DNA from: CAWAQA01 sp963784065
GTDB lineage: Bacteria > Acidobacteriota > Vicinamibacteria > Vicinamibacterales > UBA2999
NCBI GenBank assembly: GCA_963784065.1
Contig: CAWAQA010000007.1
Span: forward strand, 62,001 to 126,000
Reading direction: 5' to 3'
Length of the DNA: 64,000 nucleotides
Position 1 is the stretch's first letter; every line of letters starts with the position of its first letter. The notes below the pieces were generated by a model. It searched no databases and was not told the origin of the DNA. It saw only the letters and a list, made by a program, of their open reading frames with translations. This document shows positions 9,061 through 20,021 of the stretch, one piece after another. Position numbers and translations under genes: made by a program.

Positions 9061-11601
9061 ATGACACCGAGAGCTCTGGTCGTCGGCACTCTCGCGCTCG
9101 TTGCGACGGCGGTCGGTGTGACCGTCTCGGGGCAGAGCGCGTCCGGGCCGCTTCCCGGGCGGAGCGCGGCGTCGACGCCGTCCGCGGAGCTCGTCTCGAC
9201 ACCGGCCGCGGCCGGTGCGCTTCTCGAGCAGGTACTGCATCACCTGCCACAACGAGCGCGCGAAGGCCGCGGGCCTGGACTCATCGCGCAAGCTCGCGCT
9301 CGACGCGCTCGACCTGGCACGCGTCGGCGAGGACGCCGAGGTGTGGGAGCGCGTCACCCGCAAGTTGCGCGCCGGCATGATGCCTCCTGCCGGGTCCCCG
9401 CGTCCGCACAAGGCCGCGTTCGACTCGTTGATGTCGTGGATCGAGCGCGAGCTCGATCGCAGCGCGACGCCTTACACGCCGGCGCCGGGACTGCATCGCC
9501 TCAACCGGACCGAGTACGCCAACGTCGTGCGCGATCTCCTGGCCGTGGAGGTCGATCCGGCGCGGTATCTGCCGTCCGACGATTCGACGTCCGGGTTCGA
9601 CAACATCGCCGGTGCCCTCGGCCTCTCGTCGACCCTCGTGGAGGCCTACGTCTCCGCGGCGCAGAAGCTCAGCCGGCTGGCCCTCGGCAGGCCCGAGTCG
9701 CCCACGCTCGTCGTCTTCCGCGCGCCAGAGGACACCACGCAGGACTATCACGTCGAGGGCCTGCCGTTCGGGACGCGCGGGGGAATCGTGGTCAAGCATG
9801 TGTTCCCCTCGGATGGCGAGTACACCGCGACGGTGACGCCGATCTTCGGCGACAACATGTCGCCGGCGGGCTTTGGATCCGTGCCATGCGAGAAGGTCGA
9901 GATCCTGCTCGACGGCGGGCGGCTGGCGTTGCTCGACTGGCAGGGCGGCGGCCGGGCTCCGGCAGCCAATTGCGGCGGCCGCGTCCAGGCCGAGACGCGA
10001 AGTGGACAGGCCGGCCCCGAAGCGTTCTTCGGCGGTCGCGGCGGGCAGCCGATGCGCGTTCGCTTCCGGGCAACGGCGGGCCCGCACGTCGTCGGCGCGA
10101 CGTTTCCGCAAACGAACCTGGCGCCGGTTCTCGATCTCGACAAGCACTTCATGCGGTCCACGCTGCAGACGGGGCCGACGCCGGGTACACGTTCTTCCCG
10201 CACGTCGGCACGCTGCGCATCGAGGGGCCGTTCGACGCCGTTCCGGCGCAGGATTCGCCGAGCCGTCGCCGGATCTTCACGTGCCGGCCGGCGGCGCCAG
10301 GACGCCGCGTGCGCGAGGACCATCATTGCCGGGCTCGCCACGCAGGGCGTTCCGGCGTCCTGCGGCGCCGGCCGATGTCGACCTGCTGATGGACTTCTTT
10401 GCCGCCGGCCGTCAGAACGGCAGCTTCGACGACGGTATCGAGCTGGTCCTGGCGCGCGTGCTGTCGTCACCGCAGTTCATCTATCGCATCGAGGAGGCAG
10501 CCGGCGGCGGGCGTGCGCACCGGCCAGGCATATCGCATCAGCGACCTCGACCTGGCGGCGCGGCTGTCGTTCTTTCTCTGGAGCAGCAGTCCTGACGACG
10601 AGCTGTTGAAGGTCGCCGCGCAGGGCCGGCTCAAGGACGCGGCCGTCCTCGAACGCCAGGTGCGGCGCATGCTCAAGGATCCGCGCGCGGACGCGCTGGC
10701 GGTGAACTTCGCCGGACAGTGGCTGAACCTGCGCGGACTTCAGAGCGTGGGGCCGCTCCCGCTGCTCTATCCGGACTTCGACGATCCACTCCGGCAGGCG
10801 ATGCGCCGCGAAGTCGAGCTGCTGTTCGACAGCGTCGTGCGCGAGGATCGCAACGTCGCCGATTTGCTGGACGCTCGCGACACGTTCGTCAACGAGCGGC
10901 TGGCGAAGCACTATGGCATCCCGAATGTCTACGGGAGCTCCTTCCGTCGCGTGACTCTCGGCCCGGAGTTCGACGTTCGGCGTGGGCTCCTGGGCAAGGG
11001 AGCGTTTCTCGCCACGACGTCGAAGCCCGATCGGACGTCCCCGGTGACGCGAGGGAAGTGGATCATGACGAACCTTCTCGGCATGAGCCCGCCCGATCCG
11101 CCGGCCGACGTCCCGCCGTTGCCACCGGCGGCGCTGGACGCGACCGGAAACGCCAGGACGCCGGCGATGCGTCAGAAGATGCTGGACCACCGCGTGCGCG
11201 CCGACTGCGTCCAGTGCCACCGCATGATGGACCCGATCGGCTTCGCGCTCGAGAACTTCGACGCGGTCGCATTGTGGAGGAGCACGGACGAAGGTGCGCC
11301 CATCGACGCGGCGGACGTGGTCTTCGACAACACGCGCGTCGACGGGCCGGTGGCGTTGCGGACCTGGCTGCTCGGATACTCGGACCAGTTCGTCGCCGTC
11401 TTTGCCGAGAAGCTGCTCACCTACGCGCTCGGCCGCGGCGTCGAGTACCGCGACATGCCGCTCGTGCGCGCCATCACGCGCGATGCCCGCGCCGGCGGCT
11501 ACCGGTTCTCCTCCCTGGTGCTCGGCGTCGTGAAGAGCCCGCCGTTCTCGATGAACACGAAGGCGGACGAGCCGGCGATCACGCGGAGCGACACGAGATG
11601 A
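9061..11601 (+). CDS. DUF1592-family (DUF1587/1592/1588/1585) cytochrome-like secreted protein, frame broken
   Basis: Large exported multi-domain protein. A signal sequence (PRALVVGTLALVATAVGVTVSG) is followed by a haem-type CITCH motif near residue 55, then HRLNRTEYANVVRDLL (DUF1587), SFFLWSSSPDDELL with the DUF1592 core, RGKWIMTNLLGMSPPDPP (DUF1588), a second CVQCH at about 11208 within RADCVQCHRMMDPIGFALE, and DUF1585 at the C-terminus. Frame slips lie near 9215, 10172, 10300, 10350 and 10505. In Acidobacteria and Planctomycetes such proteins are encoded beside DUF1552 proteins, as here; the biochemical role is not established. The stop overlaps the DUF1552 start (ATGA). Confidence 0.85.
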
Positions 11602-12995
11602 TCAGCACGAAGAAGCACATTCCGCGGCGCACCTTCCTCAAGGGGGCGGGCGTCACCCTCGGCCTTCCGCTGCTCGACGCGATGGTGCCGGTGCACACGG
11701 CGCTGGCGCAGACGGCCGCCAGCCCGAAGCGCCGTTTCATGGGGATCTTCATCCCGCATGGAATGGCTCCCGGTCTGTGGGAACCAGGCGCCGAGGGCGC
11801 CCTGCCGCAGAAGCTGCCGTACATCCTCGAGTCACTGGAGAAGGTGAAGGACCAGACGGTGGTGCTGACCGGCCTGTGGTCGAAGTCGGCGGAGCCGCCC
11901 GAGGGCACGACCGGCTCGGATCACTGGGTTGCGGCAGCGTTTCTCACCGCCGTCAAGCCGCGCAAGACCGCCGGATCCGACGCCACGGTAGGCAGCCCGA
12001 CGATCGATCAGCTCATCGCCGAGAACGTCGGTCGCGAGACGCTGCTGCCCTCGCTCCAGCTGGCGCTGGAGGATCCCAATGCGAGCTCGAACAACTGCGG
12101 AGAGGGCTACAGCTGTTCCTACACGAACTCCATCTCGTGGATTGGCCTGCCGACGCCGCCTGGAGAGGTGCTGCGGACCAGTCCGCTGCCGATGGAGCTG
12201 AATCCGCAGGTGGTCTTCGAGCGGCTGTTCGGCAGCGGGGCGACGCCCGAACAGCGCGCCGCCCGCCTGGCGCAACGGCGGAGCATTCTCGACTCGGTGC
12301 TCGACGAGCTCGAAGGCCTGCGGAACACGCTCGGTCCGGATGACCGCAGAATCGTCAGCCAATACACCGACGAGATTCGCGAGATCGAGCGGCGCATCCA
12401 GCTTGCGGCCGCGGCGTCGAGCGAAGTGCCCGAACTCGACCTGCCGCCCGGCGTCCCCGAGCAGTTCGACGACCACGTCAAGCTGCACCTCGATCTCGCC
12501 GCGCTTGCGTTCCAGGCTGACATCACGCGGGTGGCCACCGTGCTGGGCGCCCGCGATCTCACGAGCCGCGTCTATCCGTTTCCCAAGAGCGACCTGTTTC
12601 CCGAAGGCGGTACGAGCGTCAGCTTCCATGGCGGATCGCATCACCAGGACGACCCGGTGCAGATTCGGAGGTACGCGGCGCTGAACCGGTACCACGTCTC
12701 CGCGCTCGCTTACATCGCCAACAAGCTGCGAGCCATCCCCGACGGCGACGGGACGCTGCTGGACCACTCGCTCGTCCTCTACGGGTCGAACATGGGGAAC
12801 TCGAACCAGCATCAGCATTACGATGTGCCGCACATCCTGGTTGGCGGCGCCACCGGACGCCTCGAGGGCGGGCGGCACCTGGCGTACGAGCGGAAGACGG
12901 TCACGACGGGCAATCTGCTCCTGAGCATCCTCGACATGTACGACATCCCTCGCGAGCGCCAGGGCGACAGCACGGGCCGGCTCGCCAACCTGTGA
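11598..12995 (+). CDS. DUF1552 protein with Tat-type signal
   Basis: 465 residues in one unbroken frame. Tat-like N-terminus PRRTFLKGAGVTLGLPLLDA. The body shows RFMGIFIPHGMAPGLW, VVLTGLWSK, SDHWVAAAFLTA, FHGGSHHQDDP and LVLYGSNMGNSNQHQHYDVP, typical of DUF1552, which resembles the alkaline-phosphatase/sulfatase-like DUF1501 group. Function unknown. It overlaps the DUF1592 gene upstream, and its stop touches the ankyrin gene downstream, so the three form an operon. The HSH-rich segments might be metal ligands (inference). Confidence 0.88.
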   Translation: MISTKKHIPRRTFLKGAGVTLGLPLLDAMVPVHTALAQTAASPKRRFMGIFIPHGMAPGLWEPGAEGALPQKLPYILESLEKVKDQTVVLTGLWSKSAEPPEGTTGSDHWVAAAFLTAVKPRKTAGSDATVGSPTIDQLIAENVGRETLLPSLQLALEDPNASSNNCGEGYSCSYTNSISWIGLPTPPGEVLRTSPLPMELNPQVVFERLFGSGATPEQRAARLAQRRSILDSVLDELEGLRNTLGPDDRRIVSQYTDEIREIERRIQLAAAASSEVPELDLPPGVPEQFDDHVKLHLDLAALAFQADITRVATVLGARDLTSRVYPFPKSDLFPEGGTSVSFHGGSHHQDDPVQIRRYAALNRYHVSALAYIANKLRAIPDGDGTLLDHSLVLYGSNMGNSNQHQHYDVPHILVGGATGRLEGGRHLAYERKTVTTGNLLLSILDMYDIPRERQGDSTGRLANL

Positions 12996-12997
12996 CG

Positions 12998-14798
12998 ATG
13001 CGCTGGATCCTCACGTCCGCCGCCGCGTGGCTGTGCGTCGCGGGCGGTCCTGCCGGCGCCGGCCAGAGCGGCGTGGCCGACGCCGTGATGTCGGGCGACA
13101 GGACAGCGGTCCGTGCGCTGCTGCAGAAGAAGGCGGACGTCAATGCGGCGCAGGTCGATGGCGCGACCGCGCTGCACTGGGCGGTGCACCGCGACGATCT
13201 CGAGATGGCCGACCTGCTGATCCGGGCGGGCGCGCAGCGTCGCCGTCGCGAATCGCCACGGGGTGACGCCGCTGGCGATGGCGTCGCTCTACGGGAACGC
13301 CGGGATGGTGAAGCGACTGCTCGCGGCGGGCGCGGACGCGAAGCAGACAGGACCCAACGGCGAAACGACTGCTGATGCTGGCTGCGCGGAACGGCAATCC
13401 GGATCTCATCGCGCTCCTGGCGGCCGCGGGCGCCAACGTGAACGCGAAGGAGGCGACGCGCGGCACGACGGCGCTGATGTGGGCCGCCGAGCAGAAGCAT
13501 CCGCTCGCCGTCAAGGCGCTGCTCGATCGTGGGGCCGACGTCGCCGCCACATCGGGTCCTGCCGGCCTGCCGCGCAACTACATCGCCAATTACGTCAATA
13601 CTCGCGCTGTGGACGCTGCCGCGCAGCGCCGCCTTGCTGCTGCGGCGGCCGGACGCAGCTACGACGAACAGCTTGCGCTCGAGCGCCAGCAGGGGGCAGT
13701 GACTCGCCGGATCGGCTTCCGGATCGGCGTCCGGACGGCCACCGTGCGCCGGCCGCCGCACCGCCTGCCGCGGCCGCCGCGCAGGCGGCCGTTGACGACG
13801 ACGACATCATCGTCGCGGGCCTGGTGGGGAGCGGCGGCGGCGGCTTGACCGCACTGGTGTTCGCGGCGCGCGAGGGCGACCTCGACTCGGCGAAGCTGCT
13901 CCTCGATGCCGGCGCCAGCGTCAATCAGACGACGGAGTATGGGTGGACGCCGCTGCTGACGGCGGTGAACAACAGGAACTACAAGCTCGCGGCCTACCTG
14001 ATCGAGCGCGGCGCCGACGTCAACCTGGCCAACAAGGGCGGGTGGACGCCGTTGTACCTGGCGACGGACAACCGCAACATCGAGGGCGGGGACTACCCCG
14101 TCCCGAAGCCGGACCTCGATCACCTCGAGATCATCAGGCTGCTGCTCGAGCGCGGCGCACGCCCGAACGTCAGGGTGAAGGACAACACGCTGACGCGGAC
14201 CATCTTCACGATGCAGTGGCTCTTCGAGGGAGGCGCGACGCCGTTCGTCCGCGCGGCGCATTCCGGCGATACCGAGCTGCTCAGGCTGCTGCTCCGGCAC
14301 GGGGCCGATCCGAAAGTCGTGACCGACCTCGGGGACTCGGCGCTCACCGTGGCCGCCGGGATCGGCTGGGTCGAGGGCGTCACCTACGAACGGTCGCCGC
14401 AGGACAACCTCGACGCGATCACGCTGCTGCTCGATCTCGGCCTCGACCCGAACCACGCGAATCATGAGGGGCGGACCGCGCTCATGGGGGCGGCGTTGAA
14501 GGGGCGGAACGATGTCGTGCAGCTCCTCGTGGCACGCGGCGCGGCCCTCGAGACGCGCGACCGCGGCAGTCGCGACACGGACAAGGTCGGCTCCGTGGCG
14601 GCCGGTCATCGGTGGCAGGCGATCGACTATGCCGAGGGGCTGGTGCGCGTGGGCGTGCAGTCCGCGATCGCGCGTCCGGAAACGGCGGCGCTCATCCGGA
14701 AGCTGATGGCCGATCGCGGACTCCCGGTTCCGCCGCCCGATCGGACGATTCAGTCGATCTGCGTCACCGCGTTGTGCCAGGGGTCCCAGGTCTGGTGA
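12998..14798 (+). CDS. Secreted ankyrin-repeat protein (frame broken)
   Basis: Signal peptide (RWILTSAAAWLCVAGGPAGAG) followed by about 11-12 ankyrin repeats with the usual G-ATALHWAVHR, LLIRAGA and GWTPLLTAVNNRNYKLA units. A low-complexity Ala/Pro linker near 13760 and DDDDIIVAGLVGSGGGG split the repeats into two blocks. Breaks lie near 13240, 13365 and 13720; joined, the protein is about 600 residues. GTG 12992 is an alternative start overlapping the DUF1552 stop. Ankyrin arrays bind proteins; with an exported DUF1592/DUF1552 pair upstream it may scaffold them in the periplasm (inference). Confidence 0.82.
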
Positions 14799-14951
14799 GG
14801 CCGGGTCGGTGGGCTTCGGTCTCCAGGCTCCCGGCTTCGGGCGGGCCCTGGCTCCGGACGCCCGGATCAGCTCTCCGGCCGCGGTATTGGCGCGCATGCT
14901 CGCACAGCCCGGAGCCCGGAGTCCGGAGCCCGTAGGCTGCCAGGACACGGC
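14799..14951. other. Intergenic spacer with short GGAGCCCGGAG repeats
   Basis: GGCTCCCGGCTTCGGGCGGGCC and, further on, CCGGAGCCCGGAGTCCGGAG form imperfect inverted repeats that could act as a terminator for the ankyrin gene. No ORF. Confidence 0.4.
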
Positions 14952-14957
14952 TATAAT
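14952..14957 (+). promoter_or_regulatory. -10 element TATAAT for the quinoprotein gene
   Basis: A perfect TATAAT 32 nt before ATG 14990. This promoter leaves room for a ribosome site (AAGGAG at 14978-14983), unlike the short-leader promoters elsewhere in the window. Confidence 0.6.
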
Positions 14958-14989
14958 CCACCGTCTCATATTGCCGGAAGGAGTGGACG

Positions 14990-17129
14990 ATGACCCCAGT
15001 AGCCTCTCGATTCGTGCTGGCGTCGGTGTCCGTGGTGCTCGGGATTGCCTTGATCACCGGCGGCGTCTCGGGCCAGACGAGCCAGACAGGCCAGCCGTCG
15101 ACAGCCAACGGTGAATGGCCAACCTACAACGCGGATCTGAAGGGGAGCCGGTACTCGCCGCTGGATCAGATCAACGCCGCCAACTTCAGCAAGATGGAAG
15201 TGGCCTGGCGCTTCAAGACCGACAGGTTCGGCCCGTTCCCCGAGTACAAGCTCGAAGGGACGCCGGTCATGGTCAAGGGTGTGCTGTACACGACCGCGGG
15301 CACGCGCCGGTCGGTCATCGCCCTCGACGGCAAGACCGGTGAGCTGATCTGGTCGCACAGCCTGCGCGAGGGGAAGCGCGCCGCGGTCGCGCCGCGCCAG
15401 CTCTCGGGCCGCGGCGTGTCGTACTGGACCGACGGCAAGGGTGACGAGCGTGTCCTCTACGTCACGACCGGCTACCGCCTCGTCGCGCTCAACGCGAAGA
15501 CCGGCGCCGTCATCCCCTCCTTCGGCAAGGAAGGGATCGTCGATCTGAAGGTCGGCGTCGTGAAGGGCAGAGGGCTGCAGATCGACCTCGAGTCCGGCGA
15601 GATCGGGATCCATTCGACGCCGATCATCGTCAAGGACATCGCCATCATCGGCGCGGCGATGCGCGAAGGGGCCACCGTCGAGTCGCACGACAACACGAAG
15701 GGCCTGGTCCGCGCCTTCGACGTGCGCACGGGCAAGCAGCTCTGGGCGTTCAACACCATCCCGAAGCCGGGCGAATACGGCGGCCGCACGTGGGAGAACG
15801 AGTCCTGGGCCATCAACGGCAACGTCGGCGTGTGGACGCAGATCACGGTGGACGAAGAGCTGGGGCTCGTCTACCTGCCGGTGGAAACGCCGTCGTCGGA
15901 CTTTTACGGCGGCCATCGGCCGGGCGACAACCTGTTCGCCGAGAGCCTCGTCTGCGTCGATCTGAAGACCGGCCAGCGCAAGTGGCACTTCCAGTTCGTG
16001 CACCATCCGATCTGGAACTTCGACATGTCGTCGGCGCCGCTGCTGGCGGACGTGACCGTCGCCGGACGGCCGCGCAAGGTCGTTGCGGTGCCAAGCAAGC
16101 AGGCCTGGCTGTACGTCTTCGATCGCGTGACCGGCGAGCCGATCTGGCCGATCGAGGAGAGGCCGGTGCCGCAGTCCGTCGTGCCGGGCGAGAAGACCTC
16201 GCCGACGCAGCCGCATCCGCCGGAGGCGCTCCGCTATGCGCGCAACTGGTTCAAGCTGCCCGACGATCTGATCGACTTCACGCCGGAGCTGCGCGCGCGA
16301 AGCGGTCGAACGCGCGAAGCGGTTCACGTGGGCGAACACGCCGTTCAACCCGGGTATCCTCGGCGACGTCAACGGCATGCTCGGCGCCGTCGTCGTCGGG
16401 ACGGCGACCAACTGGCCGGGCGGCGGCTACGATCCCGAGAACCACATCGCGTTCGCGCCGGCGGGCAACATGCCCGGCATACGCTCGGTCGTCGCGCCGC
16501 CGCCGGGCTTCTCCGACATCCGCTACGTCTCCGGCGTGGCGGGGCAGGCATTCCAGGAAGTGCTCGGACCTGGCGACTGCTGCGCGGCCGATTCACCGCG
16601 CACGGCGGCACGCGCGCGTGAAGCCGTGGCCCCGCCGCCGGCGGCGCCCGCGCCCGCCGCCGGAGGCGGAGGGCTGAACGTGCAGGGCCTGCCGATGATC
16701 AAGCCGCCGTACGGCCTGCTCACCGCGATCAATCTCGACCGCGGCGAGCTGATGTGGCAGACGCCGCACGGCGACACGCCGGACGCCATACGCAATCACC
16801 CGGCGCTCAAAGGCAAGAACATTCCGAAGACCGGTCAGGTGGGAGCGTCCGCCGTCGGACTGCTCGTCACCAAGACCCTGGTCATCATGGGCGATCCGCA
16901 GGTCACGGGCCCTCCCGGACGCCCGCGCGGCGCCATGCTGCGCGCCTACAACAAGATGACGGGCGAGCAGGTCGGCGAAGTCTTGATGCCGGCGCCGCAG
17001 AGCGGATCGCCGATGACCTATCGCGTTGACGGGAAGCAGTACATCATCGTCGCGGTGAGTGGCGGTCCTTACTCCGGCGAGTACCTGGCGTTCAGCCTCC
17101 CGTCCGAAGAAGTGACGACGACGCAGTAG
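14990..17129 (+). CDS. Soluble PQQ-dependent dehydrogenase (quinoprotein), frame broken
   Basis: About 710 residues with a signal peptide (ASVSVVLGIALITGGVSG) and an eight-bladed propeller of the membrane/soluble glucose- or alcohol-dehydrogenase type. Visible blade segments are WPTYNADLKGSRYSPLDQI, AWRFKTDRFG, VIALDGKTGELIWSH, HHPIWNFDMSSAPLL, KVVAVPSKQAWLYVFDRVTG and MTYRVDGKQYIIVAVSGG. It oxidises an alcohol or sugar in the periplasm with PQQ; the substrate is not predictable. A Cys pair (GDCCAA) sits in an Ala/Pro-rich insertion around 16570-16680. The frame slips near 16305 and resumes as TWANTPFNPGILGDVNG. No cytochrome c domain is fused. Confidence 0.88.
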
Positions 17130-17159
17130 GGGCTCGGCGTCGTTCGCATCATGCAGGAA

Positions 17160-17290
17160 GGCCGGCTGAAGCCGGCCCCGCGACGCACGCCGGACTCACC
17201 AACGTAGGGGCCGGCTTCAGCCGGCCCGCGAGGCACGTCTGTGGATCTACCTGATGTCTCTGTGGTTCGTCCTTGTGAAGCCGGCCCGCA
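17160..17290. repeat. Cluster of family A palindromes and a family C half
   Basis: GCCGGCTGAAGCCGGCCCC at 17161-17179 and the inverted GGGGCCGGCTTCAGCCGGCC within 17204-17227 form a larger inverted pair. They are followed by GTCTCTGTGGTTCGT at 17256-17270 (family C) and a half unit GAAGCCGGCCCGC at 17278-17290. They lie between convergent genes. Confidence 0.75.
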
Positions 17291-17291
17291 T

Positions 17292-18323
17292 TCACGATCC
17301 GCTGTTCAACGCCGCGAGCCGCGCCCTTCCGCATTCGATCATGATCGACATCCATCGGCCGAACCGTTCCGGCCCATACAGGTATGGATGCGGTCCTGCC
17401 GGGTTCTTGCGAATCGCCTCGAGCTGAGCGAAATCGTCCGAGAGGCCGCCCGCGTGCATGTTGAGCGCGGCCTCCGCCTTCTGCGGCCTGGCGTAGTCGT
17501 TGAAGACGTGCTCGAACTGGAGGAGCGACTCGCGCGTCGGCATCTGCGTGGCGCCGAGGACCATGACCGTGTGCCGCGCGCCGCGGAGCGTGACCGGCAC
17601 GAGGACGCCGAGCGTGCCCGGCGTATGGCCGGGGATGTGAACGAGCGTGAGAGTGGTATCACCCAGCGTCAGCTTCTGACCGTCGGTCACGTCCAGCTCA
17701 CGCTTCGCGAGCGGCCGTTCCGGCCGCTGCGCCGGCAGGATGAGCTCCCAGTCTGCGGCGTGCATCATCACCTTGGCGCCGTAGGTGCGCTGGAGATATG
17801 AAGCGCCGCCGGTGTGGTCGGTCTGTCCCGGGTGACCGTGCGAGACGACGATGTACTTGATCCGGGCGGGATCGAGCCCCACCTTCTTCAGGCCGGGGAC
17901 CAGGATGTCGCGTGCTTCCTCGGTACTGTTCAACGTGTCGATGAGGATGATGCCTTCGCTGGTCGTGATGGCCCACGCGTTCTGCGAGCTCATCCCGATG
18001 AAGTACATGTTGTCGAAGACCCTGGTCGGTTCGATGACGTAGTTCTCGAGCTGCGGCAGCCCTGCCTGCTGTCGTGCCACGGCGAGGCGCAGGGGTCCGG
18101 TGGCCGTGCAGAACATCTTCGCCTGCGGGAGGAGATCCGAGCCCGCCAGCTTCATCGCGGCGGCGATATGCCGCTGCGCTTCGCTCGATTCCGCCATCTG
18201 CTTTTCGGTCGGCAGCTCGGGACCGCGTCCCCGTCCGCCGCGCCCCTGGGCGTTGACGTGCAATTGCGCGACGGCCGCCATGCACAGGACGACGGTGATT
18301 CCGCTCACGGCCTGCTTCAACAT
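17292..18323 (-). CDS. Secreted metallo-beta-lactamase-fold hydrolase with altered metal motif
   Basis: 343 residues. Signal peptide (KQAVSGITVVLCMAAVAQLHVNA), a Gly/Arg-rich linker, then an MBL fold: MYFIGMSSQNAWAITTSEGIILIDT, IKYIVVSHGHPGQTDHTGGASYL, VHIPGHTPGTLGVLVPV. The canonical HxHxDH is stretched to HGHPGQTDH, a three-residue in-frame insertion in the zinc-site loop. The later His in PGHTPG is present, but no clear final His is seen. Start ATG 18323 has a GGAGG site. Related secreted MBL proteins in subclass-B3-like neighbourhoods act on diverse substrates; none can be named here. Confidence 0.8.
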   Translation of the reverse strand: MLKQAVSGITVVLCMAAVAQLHVNAQGRGGRGRGPELPTEKQMAESSEAQRHIAAAMKLAGSDLLPQAKMFCTATGPLRLAVARQQAGLPQLENYVIEPTRVFDNMYFIGMSSQNAWAITTSEGIILIDTLNSTEEARDILVPGLKKVGLDPARIKYIVVSHGHPGQTDHTGGASYLQRTYGAKVMMHAADWELILPAQRPERPLAKRELDVTDGQKLTLGDTTLTLVHIPGHTPGTLGVLVPVTLRGARHTVMVLGATQMPTRESLLQFEHVFNDYARPQKAEAALNMHAGGLSDDFAQLEAIRKNPAGPHPYLYGPERFGRWMSIMIECGRARLAALNSGS

Positions 18324-18361
18324 CGGACCTCCTCGTCCGTTGAGTTCGGAACAAACAAAAC

Positions 18362-18421
18362 GAGGCGGGCCTTCAGGCCCGCCTCCACTCGCTGTGTAGA
18401 GGCCGACCTTCAGGCCGGCCG
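18362..18421. repeat. Two CTTCAG-loop palindromes
   Basis: GGCGGGCCTTCAGGCCCGCC (18364-18383) and GGCCGACCTTCAGGCCGGCC (about 18402-18421). Different stems, same CTTCAG core as families A and B. They sit in the 130-nt gap between two same-strand genes and may terminate or attenuate. Confidence 0.7.
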
Positions 18422-18455
18422 CCTACGACTTACGAACGGACACGTGAGCGTCGGG

Positions 18456-20021
18456 TTAGTTGGTTTGCGTCCCGACGATCTGCGTGAACTGGTCCGCCGG
18501 CCCCGGCTGGCCGTGGATCGGGACGTGCTGCCCGACGTCCAGCTTCAGCCGCTGGATGTTCTGCTGCAGGGATCGCATGCTCGCGCTGGGCGCCGGGTTC
18601 TGCGCGCCCTGCGCCGGTGGCGTGTAGAGGTCCGCGTTCACGAGGATCCGTTCCTTCGGGAAGTAGGCAAGGAGCATGTTCGAGTTGTGGTTGAGGCCCT
18701 GCATCGGGTGCAGGTGAATCGTCCGCACGCCGTCGCTCAGCACGTACTGCTGGTTCACCGCCTCGATGGGGAGCGGCCGCCTGCCGCCGGAGAAGTACGG
18801 GTAGTAGGTCGAGAACCTGTCCGGCTGCATGGTCCGCGGCGCCGGGTTGAACAGCACGTTCTCGAAGTACTCGCGGTTCGCCTGGTGCGTGACGATGGTC
18901 GCGCCCTGGGCGAGATAGGTGCGGAGACCGCCCGAGTGATCGAAGTGATGGTGCGTGTTCACGACGTAGCGCACCGGCTTGTTCGGAATCAGCCGCTGTA
19001 CTTCCCCGAGGACGGCGATCGAGCGCTCCTCGTTGAGCGGCGCCTCGATCACGGTGACGAAGTCACGGAACTCGACGGCCAGGCTGTTGTGGGTACCGCC
19101 GGCGACGAGCCAGATGCCGTCGGCGAGCCGCTGCGACTCGGCGCGCACCGGCGGCGCGGTTGCCGTCCGCACCGCGTCCGGCACCGGAATCGGCGTGACG
19201 GCGACGTTCGGCTGGACGCCGGTCACCGTGATCTCCATCGAGTTGTGCGCCACGCTCAGCCGCGGGTCGCCCTGGTGGATATGCAGCAGGGTTGGAAACT
19301 TCACCCCGCCGAAATCCTTGTAGTTCGTGTAGCGCAGCTCGTACAGCATGTCGCCGTAGACCGGGTTGGCTACCCACGTGTGCACCAGTTCGAGCAGGTT
19401 CTGGTCGTTGAACGTCCCGACGACCTTGTACTTGCCCATCGCGGTAAACGAGACCAGCGTCGCCTTTCCGTTCGGCGTGACCGCGCCGGTGGGCGATCCC
19501 AGCGTCAACGAGATCGCCGTCGGGTTTGCGTTCGGGGCGAGCGCCGCCTTCACGAAGCCGTGCGGGGTCAGCAGGAGATCGAGCTGCCGGAATTCCGCGA
19601 CGGGAACCCCCGCCATGTAGAGGCCCGGCTGCGGCACCGCCATCTGCCCGTTCATGTTCCAGGCGTAGTTGCCGCTGACGATCGCCACCTGCTGCTGCTC
19701 ACCCTGCAGCGGCGTGCCGCCGCCGCCGCGCGGCGGGTTGTTGCCCTGTCTCCGGGTCAGCTCCTCGCGCGAGGAGCGCCCCTCGTAGTCGATGGTGCGC
19801 GTGTAGCGCGTCACCTCGAACCGCGGCCAGTCCTCCTCCGGACTGAAGCTCTGACCCACCGCGGCATTCCAGCCGGTCCCGGTAATCTGCACCGATCGCA
19901 GATTCGCGGCACCCATTGCTGCGGAGGCGGCCTGCAGGGTCGCCCTGGCATCCTGGGCGGCCGCCGCCTGGATCATCAACGCCAGCGCTGCGACGACGAG
20001 AACACACAGTCTTCGCGCCAT
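18456..20021 (-). CDS. Secreted metallo-beta-lactamase-fold hydrolase, long form
   Basis: 521 residues. Signal peptide (RRLCVLVVAALALMIQAAAA), an N-terminal beta-rich domain of about 290 residues similar in style to outer-membrane lipoprotein-sorting folds, then a metallo-beta-lactamase domain with a complete HHHFDHSGG motif and GLNHNSNMLLAYFP. This separates it from the MBL gene downstream, whose motif is altered. The frame is unbroken, with an AAGGAGG site before ATG 20021. Likely periplasmic metal hydrolase of unknown substrate. The two MBL genes lie in tandem, about 130 nt apart. Confidence 0.82.
   Translation of the reverse strand: MARRLCVLVVAALALMIQAAAAQDARATLQAASAAMGAANLRSVQITGTGWNAAVGQSFSPEEDWPRFEVTRYTRTIDYEGRSSREELTRRQGNNPPRGGGGTPLQGEQQQVAIVSGNYAWNMNGQMAVPQPGLYMAGVPVAEFRQLDLLLTPHGFVKAALAPNANPTAISLTLGSPTGAVTPNGKATLVSFTAMGKYKVVGTFNDQNLLELVHTWVANPVYGDMLYELRYTNYKDFGGVKFPTLLHIHQGDPRLSVAHNSMEITVTGVQPNVAVTPIPVPDAVRTATAPPVRAESQRLADGIWLVAGGTHNSLAVEFRDFVTVIEAPLNEERSIAVLGEVQRLIPNKPVRYVVNTHHHFDHSGGLRTYLAQGATIVTHQANREYFENVLFNPAPRTMQPDRFSTYYPYFSGGRRPLPIEAVNQQYVLSDGVRTIHLHPMQGLNHNSNMLLAYFPKERILVNADLYTPPAQGAQNPAPSASMRSLQQNIQRLKLDVGQHVPIHGQPGPADQFTQIVGTQTN

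Noticed and set aside
13240..13730. Separate small ankyrin genes
   Set aside because: The repeats continue in register across frames and lack starts of their own; one gene with three breaks explains them.
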